A stretch of DNA of 64,000 nucleotides. Source: CAVXNP01 sp963763305. Its GTDB lineage: Bacteria; Pseudomonadota; Gammaproteobacteria; Xanthomonadales; Rhodanobacteraceae. The translations under genes and the position numbers were made by a program. Below, in pieces: positions 56,583 to 64,000 of the stretch. The number at the start of each line of letters is the position of its first letter. Position 1 is the stretch's first letter. The stretch spans positions 1,550,001 through 1,614,000 of the forward strand of contig CAVXNP010000001.1 of assembly GCA_963763305.1 (NCBI GenBank). Direction: 5' to 3'. The notes under the pieces are model-generated. The model did no database searches. It saw nothing but the letters and a program-made list of their open reading frames with translations, and had not been told where the DNA came from.

Positions 56583-59006
56583 TTACCTGGCGGGTTTGAC
56601 GTAGCGGTCGAACAGCTCGTCGATGCGGCGGTATTCGTCGTACCAGGAATCGGGGTGGACGAAGCCGTGGCGCTCCAGCGGGTACAGCGAGATCCAGAAA
56701 TTCTTCTTGTGCAGCTCCACCAGCCGCTGGTACAGCCGGATCGAATCCTGGGTCAGCACGTTGTCGTCGATCAGGCCGTGCTCGATCAGCAGCGGGTCGC
56801 GCAGGTTGGCCGCGTACTCGATCGGCGAGCTGGTCTTGTACGCCTGCGGGTCCAGCTGCGGCTCGTTGAGGATGTTCGAGGTGTACTCGTGGTTGTAGAT
56901 CATCCAGTCGCTGACCGGGCGCAACGCGGCGCCGGCGGCGAACTCGCCGGGGGCGCGCAGCAAGGCCATCTCGGTCATGAAGCCGCCGTAGCTGCCACCG
57001 TAGATGCCCACCCGCTTCGGATCGACGTGATGCTGGCGCACCAGCCAGGCCTTGCCGTCGAGCAGGTCTGCCAGCTCCGGGTGGCCCATCTGGCGGTAGA
57101 TCGCGTCGCGCCAGTCGCGGCCGTACCCTTCGGAGGCGCGGTAATCCATGTCCAGCACCACGTAGCCCTTCTGCACCAGCAGGTTGTGGAACATCTGCTC
57201 GCGGAAGTAGTAGCTCCACGACAGCGTGACGTCCTGCGTGTAGCCGGCGCCGTGCACGAAGATCACCGCCGGCCGGGTGGCCGCCGACTCGTTCGCCGGG
57301 CCGTAGTACTTGGCGTAGATCGCGCCGGCGCCGTGGCTGGAGGGCACCTGCACGATCTTCGGTTCGATCCAGTCGTGCGCCTTGAACGCGGCGCTGGTGG
57401 TATGGGTCAGCTCGGTCGGCTCGCCGCCGGCGGCCGGCAGCACCGCCAGTTGTGGCAGGCGATAGGGTGCCGAATGCAGCACCGCCAGGCGATCATCGTT
57501 CGGCGACAGCGCGAACTGCTCCATGCCCTGGAAACGGGTCAGCCGGGTCAGCGTACCGCCGTCGCTGGGCACCCGGTAGACATCGTAGCTGTACGGCGCT
57601 TCGCGGTTGGCGCGCAGGTAGAACCAGCGGCCGTCGGCCGACAACTGCGGATGGCTGACTTCGAAGCGGCCATGGGTCAGTGCGCGGGCATTGCCATCGA
57701 GCGGCTTGAGGTAAAGCTGCGAGTAGCCGGTCTCCTCACTCAGGTACCACAGCGTGCGGTTGTCGTTGAGCCAGCCGAAGTCGTTGAAGTTCCAGTTGAT
57801 CCAGGCGTCGTCGTGCAGCCGCTGCTGGTTGACCAGCGTGTGGTGGTCGAAGTCGACGCTGGCGATCCAGCGGTCCTTGTTGTCGATCGCGCGCAACTGG
57901 ATCGCCAGCTGCTCGCCGTCGCGGCTCCACACGATCGCGCCGCCACCGCCATCCTCCTCGCTGGAGACGATGCGCAACGCACGCTCGTCCGGCGCCTTGA
58001 GGGCGTCGGCCTGGTCGTTCTTGCCGGCCTTGCGCAGCGCCGCGACGGTATCGGCGCGCAGTTTGGCCAGTGGGTCGCTCTTGACGCCCGGCAGGCTGTC
58101 CAGCGGCAGGGTCCAGTGCTTGTGCGCGACCAGGTCCAGCAGCACCAGCGATTGCGCCGCCGGGGCGTTGCGGCCCACGTCCACGCGGGCGTCCTTGGCC
58201 TCGGCGTAGCCCGACTCGGTGACGTAGTGGATCACCTGCGGCTTGCGCCCCGCCTTGTAGTCCTTGGCCTGGGTCACCAGCAGCAGCCAGCGCCCGTTGG
58301 GCGACAGCTCGGTATCCACCGGCTCGATCTTGTCACCGAGCCAGAACGGCTCGGGCGCGCGGCCGGGGTCGGCTGCGGCCAGCGCCTTGTCGTTCGTCCG
58401 CTCGGCGTCCTTCTCCGCCTTGATCTGCCGCAACGTGCTGAACAGGGACAACTGCTCCTCGCGCAGCGCGTCGCCTGCCGGCTTGTCCGGATCGTCGGCG
58501 AATTTCAGCTCGGCCACCTGGGCGGTCAGGCCGCTGTCCAGGTTGTAGCGGAACCAGTCGTTGCCAACGCGGTACTGCAGGGCGTGGCCGTCGGCGGAAA
58601 ACTGCGGGGCCGATTCGTCCGCCGGGGTTCGGGTCAGCTGCCGGCTGTGTTGCTCGCCGACGGTGCGCAGGAACACGTCGCCGTGGCGGATGAAGGCCGC
58701 ATGCCGGTGGGACCGGTCGAACACCGGCTCGCCATCGGCCTGGGCCAGCGCGGCCGGACCCAGCTTCTCGCTGCGGCCGCTGGCCGGGTCGACCCGGTAC
58801 AGGTCGCGGATCTCACTGCCGTCGCGCTTGAGCGAGTAATACAGCTTGGCGCCGTCGACGCCCCAGTAGGGCGACTCCACCGGCTGGCCGATCCAGTCCG
58901 GGTTGGCCATGATCGTTTCCAGATCCAGCCGCGCCTGCGGCGCGGGCTGCCCGACCGCCGCGGCGGCGAAAGAAACGATGAGGCCGGCAAACAGCAGTCG
59001 ACGCAT
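56583..59006 (-). CDS. Exported S9 family peptidase (DPP-IV-like)
   Basis: The 807-residue protein has a signal peptide (LLFAGLIVSFAAAAVGQ), an N-terminal beta-propeller with DPP-IV-type blades (ESPYWGVDGAKLYYSLKRDG, HPQLSADGRWFYLRANRE), and a C-terminal alpha/beta-hydrolase. The catalytic Ser is in GIYGGSYGGFMTEMALL, the Asp in EHGLIDDNVL and the His in PLERHGFVHPDSW. It resembles dipeptidyl-peptidase IV/acylaminoacyl peptidases that act on peptides in the periplasm or outside the cell. ATG 59004-59006 opens the signal peptide. Confidence 0.9.
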   Translation of the reverse strand: MRRLLFAGLIVSFAAAAVGQPAPQARLDLETIMANPDWIGQPVESPYWGVDGAKLYYSLKRDGSEIRDLYRVDPASGRSEKLGPAALAQADGEPVFDRSHRHAAFIRHGDVFLRTVGEQHSRQLTRTPADESAPQFSADGHALQYRVGNDWFRYNLDSGLTAQVAELKFADDPDKPAGDALREEQLSLFSTLRQIKAEKDAERTNDKALAAADPGRAPEPFWLGDKIEPVDTELSPNGRWLLLVTQAKDYKAGRKPQVIHYVTESGYAEAKDARVDVGRNAPAAQSLVLLDLVAHKHWTLPLDSLPGVKSDPLAKLRADTVAALRKAGKNDQADALKAPDERALRIVSSEEDGGGGAIVWSRDGEQLAIQLRAIDNKDRWIASVDFDHHTLVNQQRLHDDAWINWNFNDFGWLNDNRTLWYLSEETGYSQLYLKPLDGNARALTHGRFEVSHPQLSADGRWFYLRANREAPYSYDVYRVPSDGGTLTRLTRFQGMEQFALSPNDDRLAVLHSAPYRLPQLAVLPAAGGEPTELTHTTSAAFKAHDWIEPKIVQVPSSHGAGAIYAKYYGPANESAATRPAVIFVHGAGYTQDVTLSWSYYFREQMFHNLLVQKGYVVLDMDYRASEGYGRDWRDAIYRQMGHPELADLLDGKAWLVRQHHVDPKRVGIYGGSYGGFMTEMALLRAPGEFAAGAALRPVSDWMIYNHEYTSNILNEPQLDPQAYKTSSPIEYAANLRDPLLIEHGLIDDNVLTQDSIRLYQRLVELHKKNFWISLYPLERHGFVHPDSWYDEYRRIDELFDRYVKPAR

Positions 59007-59390
59007 GGAAACGCTCCGTCCGGAAACGATCCAGCATAGCGAACCGGGCCACGCCCGCAAGCGCCAACGGTCATTGTTCCGCCGCTCGTCATCGGACCGC
59101 TACCCTAAAGGAGCCTGTCGGGCTTTGCCGGGCGGGGCGAAGAGGCGACTGTGCCAGGACAGAGTTTCAGCGGTTGGCCGCCCCCTGGGGCGAGAACCGA
59201 TCGAAACAGGGACCGCATGGACGGCTCCGCAGCCTGGCCGCCCAAAGTCCTACAGGCTCCTCATCGGCCGGGCTGCCGTGTCATGCTGGACCGGCCACCA
59301 CGCTGCGGTGTCGCCGACCCGAAGGCCGCCGGGCGTGAAGCAGCTACGGTCCGCGACCAGCGCGTCCGGACGTCCCCATCAGGAGCCACC

Positions 59391-61499
59391 ATGTCGATCT
59401 TGCTTCGTTGCGCGTCCGCGCTCGCCCTGGCCGCCACCGTCGGCGCCGCGCTTGCCGAGCCCCCACCGACGCCTCGCCACGCCGCGTCCAGCACCTTGCA
59501 CGGCACCACCGTGGCCGACCCCTACCGCTGGCTCGAGGATGCCGACGCGCCGGCGGTGCAACGCTGGATCGCCGCGCAGAACGCGCACACCGAAGCGGTA
59601 TTGGCGGCGATGCCCGAGGGCAAGGCGCTGACCGCCCGGGTCAAGCAACTGGCGATCACCTCCACCACGCGCTCCGGGCCGGTGCTGGCCGGCGGAACCC
59701 TGTTCTTCCTGCAGCACACCCCGCCACAGCCCCAGCCGGTGCTCATGGCGCAAGCCTGGCCCGGTGGCGACCCGCAGGCGCTGGTCGACCTGAACAAGAA
59801 TGACGCCGGCGGCGCCATCACCGGCTACTGGCCTTCGCCCAGCGGGCGCTACCTGGCCTACGGCACCGCCCAGGGCGGCAGCGAGCTGACCACCCTGCAC
59901 GTGCTGGAGGTAGCCAGCGGCCGGGTCCTGGCCGACACGCTGCCCTGGGCCGGCGGCGGCACCACTCCGCAGGGCGTGGCCTGGGACAACGACGAGCACG
60001 GTTTCGACTACGTGCGTTTCCTGCCGCCGGCCAACGGCCAGCAGGTGCGCCAGTTCGACGCCACCCTGGTTCACCACACCCTGGGCCACCCGGCGGTGCG
60101 TGACACGCCGGTGTTCGGGCAGGGCTACTCGCCGGTGGCCGAGTACGTGCTGGTCAACTCGCCGGCCACCGCACAGAGCGCCATCCTGGCGCACATCGGC
60201 GACGGCGACGCGGCCGAAGTGTTCCTGCGCCAGCACGGCCGCTACCGCCGCGTGCTGGATCGTTCGGCCAACGTGCGTACCGCCGCCTGGGTCTCCGGCC
60301 GGCTGCTGGTGGCGGGCTTTGCCGGGGCACCGCGTGGCCGCATCCTGGCCATCGACGCCGCCGGCAAGGTCGAACAGATGGTGGCGCAGGGCGAGGGCGC
60401 CGTGCAGCGCATCGCCCCGCTGGGCACCGGGTTCCTGGTCGAGTACAGCGCCGGTCCGGATGCGTGGATCGAGCAGTACGACGCCCACGGGCGGCCGGTG
60501 CGGCGGGTGCCGTTGCCGGCGCACGGCATCGCCATCAACGGCATCGCCGCCGAGTCCGGCCAGCACAAGGCGCTGATCGCCTGGAGCGGCTGGACCGAAC
60601 CGGGCCACTGGAGCGAATACGACGGTGACCGCGGCACCCTGAAAACGGTGTTCTCGGTCAAGCCGGCCGCCGACTACCGGGCGCTGGTGATCCACCGTAT
60701 CGAGGGCATCTCGCCCGACGGCACCCACGTGCCGGTCACCGTGATCGCCCGCCGCGGGGTGGATCCCAACGGCCAGCGGCCGACCATCCTGTACGGCTAT
60801 GGCGGCTTCGACATCCCGGTGCGGCCGCACTTTCTCGGTGCGCAGCTGGCCTGGCTCGAGCGCGGCGGCGTGCTGGCCTTCGCCAACACCCGCGGCGGCA
60901 ACGAGAACGGCCAGGCCTGGCATGCGCAGGGCCAGAAGCTGCACAAGCAGAACGTGTTCGACGACTTCCACGCCGCCGCCATGGCACTGCTGGACCAGCA
61001 TTGGACCGACCGCCGGCACCTGGGCATCCTCGGCGGCAGCAACGGCGGCCTGCTGGTGGGCGCCTCGCTGGTGCAGCACCCGGGCGACTACCGGGCCGCG
61101 GTGGCGCGCGTGGGCATCTACGACGTGCTGCGGCACGAGACCGACTTCGCCAACGGGCGCTACAACGTCAGCGAATATGGGTCGATCTCGGACCCGGCCC
61201 AGTTCAAGGCCACGCTGGCCTACTCGCCGCTGCAGAACGTGCAACCGCACACTGCCTACCCGGCGGTGCTGATGACCACCGGCGCCAACGATCCGCGGGT
61301 GGCGCCGTGGCAGTCGCGCAAGTTCGCCGCCGCCTTGCAGCAGGCCACCGATTCGGACCGGCCGGTGCTGCTGCTGACCCGGATGCATGCCGGCCACGGC
61401 ATCGGCGCACCGTTCAGCCAGCGCGTCGGCGATACCGCGATCACGCTGACCTTTTTCGCCCACGAGCTGGACCTGCCCACGCAGCCGCTGGGCGAATGA
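59391..61499 (+). CDS. Exported prolyl oligopeptidase (S9A)
   Basis: The 702-residue protein has a signal peptide (LRCASALALAATVGAALA). The prolyl-oligopeptidase N-terminal motif VADPYRWLEDADAP is followed by a seven-bladed propeller and a hydrolase domain: LYGYGGFDIPV, NTRGGNENGQAWH, nucleophile LGILGGSNGGLLVGASL, Asp in TTGANDPRVAPWQS, and His in RMHAGHGIGAP. It cleaves short peptides after proline. An AGGAG ribosome-binding site precedes ATG 59391. It is followed closely (52 bp) by a carboxylesterase gene and likely shares its transcript; the S9 peptidase at 56583 is divergent. Confidence 0.92.
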   Translation: MSILLRCASALALAATVGAALAEPPPTPRHAASSTLHGTTVADPYRWLEDADAPAVQRWIAAQNAHTEAVLAAMPEGKALTARVKQLAITSTTRSGPVLAGGTLFFLQHTPPQPQPVLMAQAWPGGDPQALVDLNKNDAGGAITGYWPSPSGRYLAYGTAQGGSELTTLHVLEVASGRVLADTLPWAGGGTTPQGVAWDNDEHGFDYVRFLPPANGQQVRQFDATLVHHTLGHPAVRDTPVFGQGYSPVAEYVLVNSPATAQSAILAHIGDGDAAEVFLRQHGRYRRVLDRSANVRTAAWVSGRLLVAGFAGAPRGRILAIDAAGKVEQMVAQGEGAVQRIAPLGTGFLVEYSAGPDAWIEQYDAHGRPVRRVPLPAHGIAINGIAAESGQHKALIAWSGWTEPGHWSEYDGDRGTLKTVFSVKPAADYRALVIHRIEGISPDGTHVPVTVIARRGVDPNGQRPTILYGYGGFDIPVRPHFLGAQLAWLERGGVLAFANTRGGNENGQAWHAQGQKLHKQNVFDDFHAAAMALLDQHWTDRRHLGILGGSNGGLLVGASLVQHPGDYRAAVARVGIYDVLRHETDFANGRYNVSEYGSISDPAQFKATLAYSPLQNVQPHTAYPAVLMTTGANDPRVAPWQSRKFAAALQQATDSDRPVLLLTRMHAGHGIGAPFSQRVGDTAITLTFFAHELDLPTQPLGE

Positions 61500-61551
61500 G
61501 CCCGCATCGATTGGTCGCCGTTTCCCCGAACCCACCGGAGTCCCGCACCGC

Positions 61552-62214
61552 ATGAGCCTGTCCACCGTCGAACAAGAAACCGGCGCCAGCCCGCGTCACA
61601 GCATCATCTGGCTGCATGGGCTGGGCGCCGACGGCAACGACTTCGCGCCGATCGTGCCGGAGCTGGTCGCCCCGGGCTGGCCGGCGCTGCGCTTCGTCTT
61701 TCCGCATGCGCCGGTGCGCCCGGTCACGGTCAACAACGGCCTGCCGATGCGCGCCTGGTACGACATCAAGGGCGTGGCCATCGCCGACAAGCAGGACGCC
61801 GAGGGTATCCACGCCTCGATCGCGGCGGTGCGCGAGCTGATCGAGCGCGAGAACGCGCACGGCGTGCCCACCGGGCGCATCCTGCTGGCCGGCTTTTCCC
61901 AGGGCGGCGCGATCGCCCTGGCAGCCGGCCTGCGTCATCCGGACACGCTGGCCGGGATCATCGCCCTGTCCACCTATCTGCCGCTGGGCGACACGCTGGC
62001 GTCCGAACGCAGCGCGGCGAATGCCGCCACACCGATCTTCCAGGCCCATGGGAGCGCCGATCCGGTGGTGCCGATGGCGCTGGGCGAGCGCTCGCGCCTG
62101 GCGATGGAGGCGCTCGGTTGGCGGGTGGACTGGCACAGCTACCCGATGGCGCACGCGGTGTGCCCGCAGGAGATCGCCGATTTGCGCGGCTGGATTGCCG
62201 CACGCCTGGTGTAG
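61552..62214 (+). CDS. Carboxylesterase/phospholipase family hydrolase
   Basis: The 220-residue alpha/beta hydrolase has IWLHGLGADGNDFAPIVPELV, PHAPVRPVTVNNGLPMRAWYDI, nucleophile LAGFSQGGAIALAAGL, Asp in QAHGSADPVVP and His in SYPMAHAVCPQEI. These are the hallmarks of the EstB/YtpA-like (APT1-type) carboxylesterases, which hydrolyse acyl esters or thioesters of small substrates. It is cytoplasmic. It is 52 bp after the prolyl oligopeptidase and 46 bp before the histidine kinase. Confidence 0.92.
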   Translation: MSLSTVEQETGASPRHSIIWLHGLGADGNDFAPIVPELVAPGWPALRFVFPHAPVRPVTVNNGLPMRAWYDIKGVAIADKQDAEGIHASIAAVRELIERENAHGVPTGRILLAGFSQGGAIALAAGLRHPDTLAGIIALSTYLPLGDTLASERSAANAATPIFQAHGSADPVVPMALGERSRLAMEALGWRVDWHSYPMAHAVCPQEIADLRGWIAARLV

Positions 62215-62260
62215 GACAGGCGGCCGGAAATGGCTGCGCCCGCTGCGGCATACTGGGGTC

Positions 62261-63340
62261 ATGCGCCAAGCCGCCACTGCCCGCCGCCCGCGTGAGCGAA
62301 GCCCGCTGCCGGATTTCTGCCGGTGGCCGGCGCTGTTCGCGCTGTTCGTGGTGGCGGCGCTCACGGTCACGCTGATGTGGCTGGCGCCCGATGCCAGCCG
62401 GGGCTGGCGCGGGTACAGCGTCGGCATGCTGTTTGCCGTCTGGCTGGCGATCGTGATCGGGGTGGCCCTGTGCAAGAGCCGTCCCTGGCTGCAGCGCCTG
62501 CCAGGACGCATGCCCTATGCCGGTGTGTGGCTGCTGATCGTGTGCATCGTCGGTGCCGGCAGCCTGGCCACGCAGTGGATCGATGGTGTGCTGCACCTGC
62601 AACTTATCCGCACCCGCCCGGACGTCTTCGTGCGCAACAGCACGTTGATCGCGGCGCTGCTGGGCGCCGCGATGCTGCGCTATTTCTACGTACTGGCGCA
62701 GTGGCAGGCGCGCATGGCGGCGGTGGCGCATGCACAGGTGGCGGCGCTGCAGGCGCGCATCCGGCCGCATTTCCTGTTCAACAGCATGAATACCGTCGCG
62801 GCGCTGATCCGCGTCGATCCGGCCGCCGCCGAACGCACCATCGAGGACCTGTCCGAGCTGTTCCGCGCCGCGCTGGGCCAGCACGACAGCCGCGACGGGA
62901 CGCTGGGCGAGGAGCTGGCACTGGTCGACCGCTACCTGGCGATCGAGCAGCTGCGACTGGGCGAACGATTGCGGGTGACTCGCCAGCTGCAGGACCTGCC
63001 GATGGACTTTCCGCTGCCGCGGTTGCTGCTGCAGCCGCTGGTGGAGAACGCCTTGCGCCATGGCGTGCAGCCATTGCGCGGAGGCGGCGACGTGCGTCTG
63101 GCCGGCCATCGTGACAAGGGCATGCTGGTCATCGACATCGACAACCCGCTGCCGCAGACCCCGGGCCAGCCCGGGCACGGCCACGGCCTGGACAACGTGC
63201 GCCAGCGCATCGCCTACCGCTACGGCCCGCGGGCACGGGTGCAGGCCGGCCCGCACGGGGCGATCTACCGCGTGCATATCGAACTGCCGGCAGACGCCGA
63301 CCCTGGCAAGGAGGAGGAACATGCGCGTCCTGGTGGTTGA
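62261..63340 (+). CDS. LytS/AlgZ-type membrane sensor histidine kinase
   Basis: The 359-residue protein has four predicted membrane helices (about residues 22-42, 55-70, 86-104 and 125-145), followed by a His_kinase domain. The phospho-accepting His is in QARIRPHFLFNSMNTVAALIR, and the ATP-binding part has LLQPLVENALRHGV and GHGLDNVRQRIAYRYG. This is the HPK8 class represented by AlgZ/FimS and LytS, which pairs with LytTR regulators; the next gene is one. The two overlap by 20 bp. Confidence 0.9.
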   Translation: MRQAATARRPRERSPLPDFCRWPALFALFVVAALTVTLMWLAPDASRGWRGYSVGMLFAVWLAIVIGVALCKSRPWLQRLPGRMPYAGVWLLIVCIVGAGSLATQWIDGVLHLQLIRTRPDVFVRNSTLIAALLGAAMLRYFYVLAQWQARMAAVAHAQVAALQARIRPHFLFNSMNTVAALIRVDPAAAERTIEDLSELFRAALGQHDSRDGTLGEELALVDRYLAIEQLRLGERLRVTRQLQDLPMDFPLPRLLLQPLVENALRHGVQPLRGGGDVRLAGHRDKGMLVIDIDNPLPQTPGQPGHGHGLDNVRQRIAYRYGPRARVQAGPHGAIYRVHIELPADADPGKEEEHARPGG

Positions 63341-64000
63341 CGACGAACCGCTCGCGCGGACCCGGCTGGCCGCGCTGCTGGGTGAGTGCGAGGGTTGCCA
63401 GGTGGTCGGCTGCGTCGGCGACGGCGAGGCGGCGATCGCCGCGATCGGCGAGCTGCAGCCGGACCTGCTGCTGCTGGATATCGACATGCCGGGGCTGGAC
63501 GGCACCGCGGTGGCCGCGCGGCTGGCCGGACGGTCGCGCCCGCAAGTGGTGTTCTGCACGGCCTACGAGAACCATGCACTGGAAGCGTTCGAGCTCGGTG
63601 CACTGGACTACCTGCTCAAGCCGGTGCGGCTGGAGCGCCTGCGCGAGGCCTTGCAGCGGGCGCGGCAGCGGCTGCAGGGTGCGGCGCGCGAGCCGACCGG
63701 CTACCTGCATGGCCGACTGCGCGGGGAACAGGTGCGGATCGCGCTGGATCAGGTGGTCTGTCTACTGGCCGACGAGAAATACGTGGCAGTGCACCACGCC
63801 GGCGGCCAGTTGCTGATCGAGGACTCGCTGCGCCAACTGGAAGAGACCTATCCCGAACAACTGGTGCGGCTGCACCGCAACTGCCTGGTGCCCCCGGCGC
63901 GCCTGCTCGGCCTGAGGACGCTGGCCGATGGACGCGTGCTGGCGAGGCTGGCCGGCACCACCCTGGAACCGGAAGTGAGTCGCCGCAACCTGCCGGCATT
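63321..64000 (+). CDS. LytTR-family response regulator (AlgR-like), partial
   Basis: The first 226 residues are seen before the window ends. An N-terminal receiver has VVDDEPLAR, phospho-Asp in LLLLDIDMPGLDG and Lys in YLLKPVR. A LytTR DNA-binding domain begins at about residue 130 (LHGRLRGEQVRIALDQVVCLLADEKYVAVH, QLEETYPEQLVRLHRNCLV). It is the cognate regulator of the overlapping sensor kinase. In Pseudomonas, AlgR controls alginate, twitching and virulence genes; here its targets are unknown. A GAGGAGGA ribosome-binding site supports the ATG. Confidence 0.92.
   Translation, partial: MRVLVVDDEPLARTRLAALLGECEGCQVVGCVGDGEAAIAAIGELQPDLLLLDIDMPGLDGTAVAARLAGRSRPQVVFCTAYENHALEAFELGALDYLLKPVRLERLREALQRARQRLQGAAREPTGYLHGRLRGEQVRIALDQVVCLLADEKYVAVHHAGGQLLIEDSLRQLEETYPEQLVRLHRNCLVPPARLLGLRTLADGRVLARLAGTTLEPEVSRRNLPA

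Overview
The window is 64 kb of GC-rich, gene-dense bacterial chromosome. The gene set suggests a gammaproteobacterium of the order Xanthomonadales, probably Rhodanobacteraceae (Rhodanobacter/Dyella-like) or a close relative. Pointers are an Oar-type TonB-dependent receptor next to TPR-sulfotransferases, a zwf-pgl-edd-eda Entner-Doudoroff operon, several exported S9/S10 peptidases, a LytS/LytTR (AlgZ/AlgR-like) pair, a DUF3348-DUF802-OmpA-DUF2894 operon, and REP-like GTAGGAGCGGCTTCAGCC repeats. The taxonomic call is inference from gene content only. No tRNA, rRNA, CRISPR array, prophage or intact transposon was seen.

Layout. 1-4.2 kb (minus): the start of a di-heme-motif membrane cytochrome, then a three-subunit periplasmic GMC dehydrogenase (Tat small subunit, FAD subunit with a frameshift, triheme cytochrome c). 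4.4-10.9 kb (plus): a signalling and stress island with a lone receiver protein, a PAS-PAS hybrid histidine kinase, a proline-rich small protein, a BON protein, a sigma-54 activator, a KGG-repeat stress protein and a small metallothionein. Two sigma-54 promoter-like sites precede the proline-rich protein and the KGG protein. 11.2-17 kb: a lysophospholipase-like hydrolase and a large Lhr-family helicase that carries an in-frame intergenic-type repeat and one frameshift. 17.1-19.7 kb: two MacB/FtsX-type permeases without an ATPase. 19.9-23.9 kb (minus): the DUF3348-DUF802-OmpA/MotB-DUF2894 operon, which looks like an ion-driven membrane motor of Zorya-like architecture. 23.9-24.4 kb: a tandem duplication of about 264 bp carrying REP-like inverted repeats.

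24.5-31 kb: an NTF2-like protein, two exported proteins of unknown function, an S10 carboxypeptidase, an EamA transporter and a PhzF-like isomerase. 30.9-36.7 kb: eda, edd, pgl and zwf (minus), with a divergent GntR/UTRA regulator. 36.7-43.6 kb: two paralogous TPR-sulfotransferases and an Oar-like receptor with a strong terminator. 44-46.3 kb: a cobalamin riboswitch and btuB. 46.7-50.3 kb: an RND pump with an extra C-terminal membrane domain. 50.6 kb: a PagL-like lipid A deacylase. 51.3-56.1 kb (minus): a MarR-controlled tripartite EmrAB/outer-membrane-factor efflux operon whose three pump genes are riddled with single-base indels. 56.6-64 kb: a DPP-IV-like S9 peptidase, a prolyl oligopeptidase, a carboxylesterase and the AlgZ/AlgR-like two-component pair, cut by the window end.

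How it fits together. The window combines periplasmic sugar/alcohol oxidation (GMC dehydrogenase), cytoplasmic sugar-acid catabolism (Entner-Doudoroff), peptide scavenging (S9, S9A, S10) and nutrient uptake (BtuB, Oar) with stress and efflux functions. Frameshifts are concentrated at 19.9-20.4 kb and 51.7-54.9 kb, while the 23-50 kb genes are clean. That clustering looks more like locally poor sequence than old pseudogenes.
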